Assembly (NCBI GenBank): GCA_015709315.1
Contig: JACCQI010000006.1
Coordinates: 52,943 to 116,942 of the forward strand
Length of the DNA stretch: 64,000 nucleotides
Reading direction: 5' to 3'
DNA from: Desulfovibrionaceae bacterium
GTDB taxonomy: Bacteria > Desulfobacterota > Desulfovibrionia > Desulfovibrionales > Desulfovibrionaceae
In this document: piece after piece, positions 24,296 to 31,520 of the stretch
Layout: the number at the start of each line of letters is the position of its first letter
Numbering within the stretch: position 1 is the stretch's first letter
Translations under genes and position numbers: made by a program
The notes under the pieces: generated by a model
The model's input: the letters and a program-made list of their open reading frames with translations, nothing else
Database searches by the model: none
What the model was told of the DNA's origin: nothing

Positions 24296-25195
24296 ATGAC
24301 CGGACAGCAATACCATTTCCATGTGGGCAAGGGCGGCGTGGGCAAGTCCACGACCTCGTCCCTGTCCGCCCTCCGGATGGCCCGGCAGGGATTCGACGTG
24401 CTCCTGGTGTCCCTGGACCCGGCGCACAACCAGGTCGACATCTTCGACGCCGAGTTCACGGGCAAGCCCGTCCGCATGGCCGACAACCTCCGGGTGGCCC
24501 AGGCCGACGTGGAAAAGTGGATCAAGGAGTACATCAAGGGCGTGGAACGGCAGATGCGCGCCAACTACACCTACCAGACCGCCTTCAACCTGGAAAAGCA
24601 CCTGAACGTGGTCAAGCACTCGCCGGGCATCGAGGAATACGGCCTGCTCCTGGCCTTCCAGCACTACCGCAAGGCGTTTTCGGGCGCCGACGTCATCCTC
24701 TTCGACATGCCGCCCACGGCCCTGGCGCTCAAGTTCTTCAACCTGCCCGCCCTCTCCCTGGTCTGGCTGGAGCATCTCCAGAAGCTCCGCAGGGAGATCA
24801 TGGACAAGAAGGAGATCATCACCAAAATCCAGTTGGGAAAAAGGGAAATCCAGACCGACAAGGTCATGGGCAGGCTGGAGCAGCAGCTCGCGTTCTTCAC
24901 GGAGCTGCGGAGCATCTTCCAGAGCCGGGACCGCTGCTCGGTCAACCTGGTGGTCAACCCGGACCGGCTCTCCTTTGCCGAGGCCGAGCGCATCGACAAG
25001 ACGCTGGGCGAAATGGGCATGCGGCTGTCCCGGGTCATCATGAACAAGATGACCGAGACATGCACCTGGGACGAATGCTCTACCCTCATGCAACACTACG
25101 AGGTCTGTCGGCTCCCGCTCTCGCCCACGCCGCTCATCGGCGTTCAGGCGCTCGAAACCTACCTCGACGAATACGGGAGCTGTCTGGGCCTGTAG
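24296..25195 (+). CDS. ArsA/Get3-like (deviant Walker A) ATPase
   Basis: 299 residues. It begins with the deviant Walker A motif KGGVGKST at about 12-19; switch and Walker B-like elements follow (LVSLDPAHNQVDIFD, then VILFDMPPTALALKF). SLDPAHN is typical of the ArsA/Get3 branch rather than of ParA or MinD. There is a helical, charged middle (about 165-215) as in Get3-type proteins. It is a single-copy ATPase, not the tandem form of plasmid ArsA, and it is not next to the ars operon. Position behind cstA and two unknown genes suggests it assists that transporter or delivers a membrane client. The neighbouring FmdE gene converges 3 bp away. Confidence 0.85.
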   Translation: MTGQQYHFHVGKGGVGKSTTSSLSALRMARQGFDVLLVSLDPAHNQVDIFDAEFTGKPVRMADNLRVAQADVEKWIKEYIKGVERQMRANYTYQTAFNLEKHLNVVKHSPGIEEYGLLLAFQHYRKAFSGADVILFDMPPTALALKFFNLPALSLVWLEHLQKLRREIMDKKEIITKIQLGKREIQTDKVMGRLEQQLAFFTELRSIFQSRDRCSVNLVVNPDRLSFAEAERIDKTLGEMGMRLSRVIMNKMTETCTWDECSTLMQHYEVCRLPLSPTPLIGVQALETYLDEYGSCLGL

Positions 25196-25198
25196 CGG

Positions 25199-25810
25199 CT
25201 AAACCTTCTGCTCCCGGCGCTCGAAGCACGGGATGCAGAACGTCTCGCCGCCCATGCGCCGGGTGCGCGACTCCATGACGGTTTCCCCGCACCCCTTGCA
25301 GACCAGGCTCTCCAGGATTCGCGCGGGCCTCGGCGGGCCGTCGGTCAGCACGGCGACCAGGAACATGTCGTCCAGGTCCAGGTCCATGTAGCGGTCCTGC
25401 ATGCGGCGGCGCGTTTCCATGAGGCGCTCGCGGATTTCGGGCGTTCCCTTGCCCGAGGCGTCCAGGGAGGTCAGCTCGCCCATCTCGCGGCCGATCTCGC
25501 CCCATGCCTCGGGGTTGAGCACGGCCCTGAACCCCTTGCCCGTGTTCCGGTCAAAGAAGGAAAAGGCCATCTTGCCGTAGTCGCGGTGCAGGAAGTTGCC
25601 CTTGCCGTAGGTGCAGTCGGTCAGAAACTGGATGGCGTCCACGCCGCACATGTCGGTTTCGGCCACGGCGACCATGTTGGTGTCCTCCGGGCGGCCCAGT
25701 TCGCGGAAGGCCAACTCGACGGCCCGTATGCCGATGGCCAGGCCGGGGCAGGAGTGGCCGTGAAAGGCGATGGTTTCCTTGATGAGGGCGTCTGGAAAAG
25801 CGCAGGGCAT
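25199..25810 (-). CDS. FmdE-family protein with C-terminal zinc ribbon
   Basis: 203 residues. The FmdE domain is marked by FHGHSCPGLAIG near the N-terminus, AETDMCGVDAIQFLTDCTYGKG and FFDRNTGKGFR; the C-terminus holds a CxxC...CxxC zinc ribbon (VCKGCGE and CIPCFE). FmdE was named from formylmethanofuran dehydrogenase operons, but its role in bacteria is unclear; a link to molybdenum or tungsten enzymes is known from context. Here it is the last gene of a minus-strand run that begins with formate dehydrogenase and continues with an ABC importer, 23 bp after the ATPase gene. AAGGAGA precedes the start. Confidence 0.9.
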   Translation of the reverse strand: MPCAFPDALIKETIAFHGHSCPGLAIGIRAVELAFRELGRPEDTNMVAVAETDMCGVDAIQFLTDCTYGKGNFLHRDYGKMAFSFFDRNTGKGFRAVLNPEAWGEIGREMGELTSLDASGKGTPEIRERLMETRRRMQDRYMDLDLDDMFLVAVLTDGPPRPARILESLVCKGCGETVMESRTRRMGGETFCIPCFERREQKV

Positions 25811-25833
25811 GGTGTCTCCTTATGATGGTATGG

Positions 25834-26589
25834 TCAGGCCGCAGGAACCACGAGCGGGCTGCCGTTCACGGTCAGGATGTCCACGGGCAGGCCGTAGACT
25901 TCCTCGACCACGGCGGGCGTCACCTCGCTGGTCAGGCCGGAGGAATGAATCCGCCCGTCCTTGAGAAACAGGACGCGGTCCGCGTAGCGGAAGGCGGTGT
26001 TCAGGTCGTGCATGGTCATTATGGCGCAGATGGCGTGCTCGTCCACCACCCGCCGAATCAGGGTCAGGATGTCCACCTGGCTCTTCAGGTCGAGCGAGCT
26101 GGTGGGCTCGTCCAGCAGCATCAGCTTCGGCTCCTGGACCAGGGTCCGGGCAATGGCCACCTTTTGCAGCTCGCCGCCGCTCAGTTGGTCGATGTAGCGC
26201 AGGGTCAGGTGATCCAGATGCAGCCGCTTGAGGGCGGCGTCCACGATGCGCAGGTCCTCGTCGCGCACCTTCCAGCGGATGTGCGGCTTGCGCCCCATGA
26301 GCACGGCGTCGAACACGGTCAGCCGCGCGGACTCGGACTTTTGGGCCACGTAGCCGATGCGCAGGGCGATCTCGTCGGGCCGCATCCTGAGGACGTTGCG
26401 CTCCTCGACCATGATCGCGCCGCCGGACGGCCGGTGGATGGCGTTGATGCACTTGAGCAGCGTGGTCTTGCCCACCCCGTTGGGGCCGAGGATGGCCAGC
26501 AGTTCGCCGCCCGCAAGCTCGAAATCCACGCCGTCCAGCACCTTGTGCCCGTTGTAGCCGAAGGCCACCCTGGATACGGAAAGGCTCAT
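25834..26589 (-). CDS. ABC transporter ATP-binding protein (FecE/BtuD type)
   Basis: 251 residues. Walker A GPNGVGKTT at about 35-43, signature LSGGELQKVAIART, Walker B LMLLDEPTSSLD and the switch His in MTMHDLN are all present, so it should be active. It couples to the permease encoded upstream, whose last codons overlap this start by 4 bp. The substrate-binding protein is two genes upstream. The import substrate is not shown by this subunit. Confidence 0.94.
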   Translation of the reverse strand: MSLSVSRVAFGYNGHKVLDGVDFELAGGELLAILGPNGVGKTTLLKCINAIHRPSGGAIMVEERNVLRMRPDEIALRIGYVAQKSESARLTVFDAVLMGRKPHIRWKVRDEDLRIVDAALKRLHLDHLTLRYIDQLSGGELQKVAIARTLVQEPKLMLLDEPTSSLDLKSQVDILTLIRRVVDEHAICAIMTMHDLNTAFRYADRVLFLKDGRIHSSGLTSEVTPAVVEEVYGLPVDILTVNGSPLVVPAA

Positions 26590-27656
26590 GCGCGTTGCCC
26601 CCTGAGTATGAGATAGATGAATACCGGCGCGCCCAGAAAAGCCGTGAGCACGGACACCGGCAGAACGTGCGGCGCCAGCGCCAGCCGGGCCACGGTGTCG
26701 GCCAGCAAAAGCAGCAGCCCGCCGCCCAGGATGGTGGCGGGCAACAGGAAACGGTGGTCCGAGCCGATGATCCTGCGGCACATGTGCGGCACCACCAGGC
26801 CGACAAAGCCGATGATGCCCAAAAAGGCGATGATCACGGCCGTGAGCAGGGTCGCCAGCAGCATGCCGACCATGCGCACCCGATCCACGCGCACGCCGAG
26901 CCCCTTGGCGGTCTCGTCGCCCGCGTCGATGGCGTTGTAGTTCCAGCCGTTGCAGAGGAAGTACGCGCAGCAGACCAGCGTCACCACGCTGACCACGCCC
27001 AGCTCGGACCAGGACGCCCTGGCCGTGTCGCCGAAGGTCCAGAAGACCATGGCCGCCAACTGCACGTCGTCCGCGAAGAACTGGAGCAGCATGGTCCCGG
27101 CCGTGAACAGCGACCCCAGGGCCACGCCGGTCAGGATCATGACCTCCGGGGTGGCCCCGCGCAGCCGGGACACGCCGATGATGACGCCCGCCGCGAGCAG
27201 GCTGAAGAAAAAGGCCATGCCCGTGGTCACGTAGGGGCTGGTGATGGTCACCGCGTCCGTGTGCGTGGAGGCCATGACGCCGCCGTCCAGGATCATCACG
27301 GAAAAGGCCGCGCCGAACGCCGCCGCGTGGGAGATGCCGAGCGTGAACGGCGACCCCAGCGGGTTCCGCAGGATGGACTGCATGGCGGTGCCGGCCACGG
27401 CCAGCCCGGCTCCGGCCACGATGGCGGCCAGGGCCTGGGGCAGCCGGATGTTCCACAGGATCATCTCGAACCGCTTGGACACCGCCCCGCCCGCCAGGGA
27501 CCGGGCCACGTCGGCCAGGGGGATGTGGGCCGCGCCCAGGGACACGGCCACCAGGAGCGACAGGGCCAGCACCCCGGCCGTCACGAACAGGAAGCCGGAC
27601 TTCCAGCCGATGTAGCGGCGGTACTCCTCGGGTATGATTCCGTCCGTAAAATGCAT
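26586..27656 (-). CDS. FecCD/BtuC-type ABC transporter permease
   Basis: 356 residues, about ten membrane segments. FecCD-family motifs: RLPQALAAIVAGAGLAVAGT, QSILRNPLGSPFTLGIS, and GFVGLVVPHMCRRIIGSDHR near the C-terminus. This is a type II importer permease; substrates in the family include ferric siderophores, cobalamin, haem and, for MolB-type systems, molybdate and tungstate. The start follows the binding-protein stop directly, so they are translationally coupled. Context (formate dehydrogenase, FmdE) favours a metal or oxyanion. Confidence 0.94.
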   Translation of the reverse strand: MHFTDGIIPEEYRRYIGWKSGFLFVTAGVLALSLLVAVSLGAAHIPLADVARSLAGGAVSKRFEMILWNIRLPQALAAIVAGAGLAVAGTAMQSILRNPLGSPFTLGISHAAAFGAAFSVMILDGGVMASTHTDAVTITSPYVTTGMAFFFSLLAAGVIIGVSRLRGATPEVMILTGVALGSLFTAGTMLLQFFADDVQLAAMVFWTFGDTARASWSELGVVSVVTLVCCAYFLCNGWNYNAIDAGDETAKGLGVRVDRVRMVGMLLATLLTAVIIAFLGIIGFVGLVVPHMCRRIIGSDHRFLLPATILGGGLLLLLADTVARLALAPHVLPVSVLTAFLGAPVFIYLILRGQRA

Positions 27657-27657
27657 G

Positions 27658-28764
27658 CTACTTCACGGGAATCCGTTTGTAGGCGAGATTGCCGAACATG
27701 GCGTTCATGTCCTTGAACACCGGCTTGCCCACCAGGAAGGTGAATATCTCGTCCGCCTTGGCCGCCGGGTCCACGTCCGCGAAGCGGTCCGGGTAGAGCA
27801 GCTTGCCGATGAACCAGGCGTTGGCCAGGATGCAGCCGAAATTCTGGGTGTACCAGTTGTAGGGCAGCAGGCCGTAGACCTTGCCCTCCTTCACCGCGGT
27901 CAGGGTCTGGTAGGCGGGGTCGGTGCGCAGCTCGTGCAGACCGCCCGCCTGGCCGCCCATCTGGAGGGTGGACAGGTCGAGGAACAGGTAATCGGGATTC
28001 CACTGGACGATCATTTCCTTGGCCACGTCGGCATGGCGCAATTCCTTGCCGGACATCCTGGCGTCGTAGGCCAGGTTGTTGGTCTTGACAAAGGCGAACG
28101 GCGGATAGGTCGGCTCCGTGGACTGGTACCCGTGGGGTCCCTTGAAGGCCACGCCGCCCACGAAGACCGAGGGGCGTCCCTCGTCGGGCACGTCGGCGGT
28201 CCGCTTTTCCAGGTCCGCGATCTGCGCCTCGATGAACGCGATGACCGCCTCGGCCCGGTCCTGCCTGCCGACCACCTCGGCCATGATGCGCAGGGACTTG
28301 AACAGCTCGGGCCGCAGTTTGCCCAGGTCGCCGTAGTTGAGCACCACCACGGGGATGCCCGTCTTTTCATGCAGTTCCACCGGGTCATGGCCCATGGTGC
28401 CGTAGGTCTTGAGGATCACGTCCGGCTGCGTTTCCAGGCTCAGGATCAGCTCCGGGTTGTCGAAGCCCCGGAACTGGCCGAAGATGGGCATTTCCTTGAA
28501 CTGCGGGTTGGCGATGGCGTACGGCCGGGCGTCGAACTGGCGGCGGCGGCCCTCGATGTCGTCCACGGCCGCGATCCGGTCCTGGGCCTGGAGGTAGGTC
28601 AGCAGGCGCAGGCTGCCCGGACCGGAGCAGATGACGTGATCGACCTTTTCCGCAATGGTCACGGACTCCCCTCGGGAATCGGTCACGGACCGCGTGCCGG
28701 CGGCCGCCGGGGCCGCCACGGCCAGGAGCAACAGACAGGTGAGCAGGCGATTCAGGCAATGCAT
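27658..28764 (-). CDS. periplasmic substrate-binding protein of a FecB/BtuF-type importer
   Basis: 368 residues. A Sec signal peptide ends at about residue 22 (VAAPAAAG). The mature part has the two-lobed FecB fold: TRSVTDSRGESVTI, ICSGPGSLRLLTYLQ, PDVILKT, then NYGDLGKL and a long connecting helix, and ends KDMNAMFGNLAYKRIPV. No lipobox, so it should be soluble. Such proteins with this C-terminal pattern are usually annotated as iron ABC transporter binding proteins. Molybdate/tungstate is an alternative because the upstream genes encode a formate dehydrogenase and its accessory proteins. GGGAGG precedes the ATG. Confidence 0.9.
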   Translation of the reverse strand: MHCLNRLLTCLLLLAVAAPAAAGTRSVTDSRGESVTIAEKVDHVICSGPGSLRLLTYLQAQDRIAAVDDIEGRRRQFDARPYAIANPQFKEMPIFGQFRGFDNPELILSLETQPDVILKTYGTMGHDPVELHEKTGIPVVVLNYGDLGKLRPELFKSLRIMAEVVGRQDRAEAVIAFIEAQIADLEKRTADVPDEGRPSVFVGGVAFKGPHGYQSTEPTYPPFAFVKTNNLAYDARMSGKELRHADVAKEMIVQWNPDYLFLDLSTLQMGGQAGGLHELRTDPAYQTLTAVKEGKVYGLLPYNWYTQNFGCILANAWFIGKLLYPDRFADVDPAAKADEIFTFLVGKPVFKDMNAMFGNLAYKRIPVK

Positions 28765-28808
28765 GGGGCCTCCCGGTCAAGACGTTTTTAAATTTAATGA
28801 CTTGTGTA

Positions 28809-28833
28809 TGTTACAAATTGTATTTTGATAACA
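28809..28833. promoter_or_regulatory. inverted repeat upstream of the ABC importer genes
   Basis: TGTTA - 15 nt - TAACA, with further partial symmetry (CAAAT / ATTTTG) inside, 45 bp before the start of the substrate-binding protein gene, in an AT-rich stretch. The half-sites equal those of the shorter palindrome upstream of fdhA (34667-34688), which suggests a shared regulator, possibly the ModE-type protein encoded at 34708-35103. Confidence 0.45.
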
Positions 28834-28979
28834 CGATAGACGTGTAAAATATTGATTGATCTGCGTCAAGAGAAGCCGAAAATGAAATGGATAAAACGAC
28901 GGCGCGGGTGGGAAATAGCGTTTCCCCCCTACCGGACGGGCGCTTTCGTGAAAAAAAGCGGATCAGGCTGCGGTATGCA

Positions 28980-29765
28980 TCAGGGCAGAATGCGCCAGCC
29001 GTTGGAATAGAGGTAGAAGGAACGGTCGCGCAACCGGCCTACCAGGGTCAGGTTGTTGCGCTCGGCATAGTCGATGCCGGAGCTGGTGGCCGCGGAAAAA
29101 CCGCACAGGATGGGAATGTTGGCGGCCTGCGCCTTGACCGCCAGCTCCAGGGCCAGGCGCGAGGAGAGCATGGCGATGGCCACCCGGTCCAGGGTCCCTT
29201 CCAGCAAGGCCCGCCCCACGGCCTTGTCAAGGGCGTTGTGCCTGCCCACGTCCTCGCCGAAGGCGATCATCTCCTCCCGATCCGAGAACAGGGCGGCCGC
29301 ATGGGTCGATCCCGTGGATTTGAACAGGTTCTGACGGTGCTCGAAGGTTTCCTTGAGGTCGAACAGTCGCTCGGCCCTGATCCGCACGGGACGCGGCGAA
29401 GGGTACAGCCGCCGCATGGTCCCGGTGGTCTTCAAGACGACCGTCACCCGGGTCCGCCCCCGGTAGCTGAAGCTTACGTCGGCCAGATCCTCCGGCCCGC
29501 TGATGAGGTTCAGCGAGAAGAGGTGCCCGGCCACCAGGTTCATGTCGTCGCCCGGCGTCCGGGACAGGGTGGTGTCGAGCAGCCCGTCCACCATGAGCCT
29601 GAGCGGCGCTTCCACCGCGATGGCGTCCTTGTGGAAGGCGAGCCTGCCGTCCTCGTACCGCTGCGGGGTCGCCGGGCAGGTCAGCCGCGACGAACCGGCG
29701 TCGGGCTGTTCGCCGGACCGCCGGTCCTGTTGCGGGGATATGATCCTGAGAGGAAAGGTCGCCAT
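28980..29765 (-). CDS. fdhD: formate dehydrogenase accessory protein FdhD
   Basis: 261 residues. FdhD motifs are clear: VEAPLRLMVDG, TPGDDMNLVAGHLFSLNLI, STGSTHAAALF, EDVGRHNALDKAVG and SSRLALELAVKA, then GFSAATSSGIDYA. FdhD moves sulfur from a cysteine desulfurase to the molybdenum/tungsten cofactor. The CxxC loop that carries sulfur in E. coli FdhD (near residue 121) is absent: the matching stretch reads RRLYPSPRPV, and the protein has only two cysteines overall. It lies 10 bp after fdhE. Mechanism may therefore differ; the family call is firm. Confidence 0.92.
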   Translation of the reverse strand: MATFPLRIISPQQDRRSGEQPDAGSSRLTCPATPQRYEDGRLAFHKDAIAVEAPLRLMVDGLLDTTLSRTPGDDMNLVAGHLFSLNLISGPEDLADVSFSYRGRTRVTVVLKTTGTMRRLYPSPRPVRIRAERLFDLKETFEHRQNLFKSTGSTHAAALFSDREEMIAFGEDVGRHNALDKAVGRALLEGTLDRVAIAMLSSRLALELAVKAQAANIPILCGFSAATSSGIDYAERNNLTLVGRLRDRSFYLYSNGWRILP

Positions 29766-29775
29766 GGCGCCCGTC

Positions 29776-30690
29776 CTAGTCCAGACCGTTCCACAGGGTC
29801 GGGGTCACCGGGGTCAGTTCGCTGTTGCGGGCGAAGATGTCCAGGTGGATGAGGCCCATCTGGACCACGTCCAGGTGCGGCTGCGGCTCGCATTCCCTGA
29901 GATCCACGTTCAGGCAGTACTTGCCGCACTTGTGGCACGCCTCGATGCGCTCGTGGCGGACGTCGTCCACGTAGAAGACCTCGCGCGTCTGGTTGTCGTC
30001 GTTGCCGCAGGACACGCAGGCGTTGCGCTTGAAGCGCCAGTCATGGCCGCACAGGGAACAGTGCAGGAACTTCTTGCCGCCGCCGCCCACCAGTTGGTCG
30101 AGGTCGGAGACCTCCCTGGGCGAGAGATAGGAGATGGACGGCGAGGAGCCGCACACGGGACAGTATCCCCGATCCCAGGCGATGCCGGAAAGGGACTCGC
30201 CCATGCCGTCGACCATAGCACGGAGGACGGGGCCGGAAACGACCTCTGAAATATACAGCAGTGAAGATGCCTGCTCAATGCCGAGCTGTACGGAGGTGTT
30301 CTCAAAGTGCTTCCGGTTGCCCTCAATCCGGGCCTGGGCAAGTCCCACAAGATTGGCGGAGTCGGCCAGGTGGGCCGTGACGGCCCCGGCCGCGTCCGCA
30401 TCCAGCCTAAGCACGTCGACGACTGTTGGCAACACCGCGTCCCGCGACGCCGCAAAGGCTTCCGACCAGGCGGAAAGATCCTCGTCGACGAGCAGGGGAA
30501 CCCCGGCCACCAGGCGGGCCGTATCCAGCCCGGGCGCGTCGATCCCCTTGGCGCGGAGATCGTCGCGCGCCTTGCCCTCGGCCATGAAGAGCGGGCCGAA
30601 CCTGTCGGCAAGCTCCGAATAGGCGGGGACGCGCCTGCGGATGGATTCCAGGGTCGAATCAACTTTTTTCTGTGCCGAAGCCGTCTTCAT
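29776..30690 (-). CDS. fdhE: formate dehydrogenase accessory protein FdhE
   Basis: 304 residues. The C-terminal half has four rubredoxin-like CxxC pairs (YCPVCGSSP, HCSLCGHDW, ACVSCGND and ACHKCGKYC), the iron-binding signature of FdhE, and the N-terminal half is helical. FdhE is a cytoplasmic factor needed for maturation of exported formate dehydrogenases. The gene lies between fdhB and fdhD; a strong hairpin separates it from fdhB. GGAGC is upstream of the ATG. Confidence 0.94.
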   Translation of the reverse strand: MKTASAQKKVDSTLESIRRRVPAYSELADRFGPLFMAEGKARDDLRAKGIDAPGLDTARLVAGVPLLVDEDLSAWSEAFAASRDAVLPTVVDVLRLDADAAGAVTAHLADSANLVGLAQARIEGNRKHFENTSVQLGIEQASSLLYISEVVSGPVLRAMVDGMGESLSGIAWDRGYCPVCGSSPSISYLSPREVSDLDQLVGGGGKKFLHCSLCGHDWRFKRNACVSCGNDDNQTREVFYVDDVRHERIEACHKCGKYCLNVDLRECEPQPHLDVVQMGLIHLDIFARNSELTPVTPTLWNGLD

Positions 30691-30713
30691 GTCTGTGCTC
30701 CATGCCCCCCTGG

Positions 30714-30752
30714 GGGCCGGGACGCCGAAATCTCCGGCGGGCGTCCCGGCCC
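30714..30752 (-). other. intercistronic hairpin between fdhB and fdhE
   Basis: A 13-bp perfect stem (GGGCCGGGACGCC and its complement) with a 13-nt loop and no T-run. It probably separates expression of the abundant enzyme subunits from that of the accessory genes, by processing or partial termination. Confidence 0.7.
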
Positions 30753-30774
30753 TGGAGGGAGAGGTGGTTGTCGT

Positions 30775-31509
30775 TTAAGCCTTCATTGCCTTGAAGGGTC
30801 TCGCCAGGGTGGCGAGGAACTGCTTCTTCGACATCGGGCCGAGGTCGGCCTGGGCCACGGCGAACTCGTGATAGTTCTCCGGCTTGTCGATGAGCAGGTA
30901 GATGACGTTGACTTCATCGGGGTCGGCCAGGCGCGCCTCGGGGTATTTGCCCTTCAGCGAGGCCAGCCGGGACTCGGCCAGCTTGAGCATGTCGGCGCGC
31001 TCGCCGAAGTTCATGGTCCCGGTGGGGCAGACCTTGACGCAGGCCGGAAGCAGCCCGTTGTGTACGCGGTCGTTGCACATGGTGCATTTGGTGAACACGC
31101 GGGTTTCCGGGTTGCGCCTGGGGATGTTGTAGGGACAGGACTGGCGGATTTCCTCGAACTGCTCGTCCGTGAACTCCTTGGTCTTCTCGGTGTAGAGCAC
31201 CGCGCCGGTCATCTCGTCCCTGACGATGGCCCCTTCCAGATACACGTCGCCCAGCTCCTTGCAGGGAGCCAGCTCGCAGTGGCGGCACTGGTCCGGGAAG
31301 AAGTTCCAGCGGACCACGCCGTTTTCCAGGTGCTCGCTGAAACGGACGAGTTTATAGTTGTAGGCGTTCAAGTCCTGCGGATTCTGATGGCTGCCCCATT
31401 TGTACTGGGTAGTCTTGTTGGCGGGCAGCTCATGCCATTCCTTGCAGGCTATCTGACAACCGCGGCACGCTGTGCAGCGGGACGTATCTACGAATATCGT
31501 CTTGGGCAT
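30775..31509 (-). CDS. fdhB: formate dehydrogenase beta subunit, 4x[4Fe-4S]
   Basis: 244 residues. It has the expected iron-sulfur pattern: CTACRGCQIAC near the N-terminus, CRHCELAPC, then CTMCNDRVHNGLLPACVKVCP, plus SCPYNIP. No membrane anchor or signal peptide of its own, so it is probably carried to the periplasm with FdhA by the Tat system. It passes electrons from the catalytic subunit to cytochrome c3-type carriers in related sulfate reducers. It starts 12 bp after fdhA; AAAGGAG precedes the ATG. Confidence 0.95.
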   Translation of the reverse strand: MPKTIFVDTSRCTACRGCQIACKEWHELPANKTTQYKWGSHQNPQDLNAYNYKLVRFSEHLENGVVRWNFFPDQCRHCELAPCKELGDVYLEGAIVRDEMTGAVLYTEKTKEFTDEQFEEIRQSCPYNIPRRNPETRVFTKCTMCNDRVHNGLLPACVKVCPTGTMNFGERADMLKLAESRLASLKGKYPEARLADPDEVNVIYLLIDKPENYHEFAVAQADLGPMSKKQFLATLARPFKAMKA

Positions 31510-31520
31510 GGCGTTCTCCT

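Noticed and set aside
24296..25195. ArsA subunit of the arsenite pump
   Set aside because: It is 15 kb from the ars operon, is single-domain and co-encoded with CstA and two unknown proteins; the ars operon has a stand-alone ACR3 pump that does not need it.
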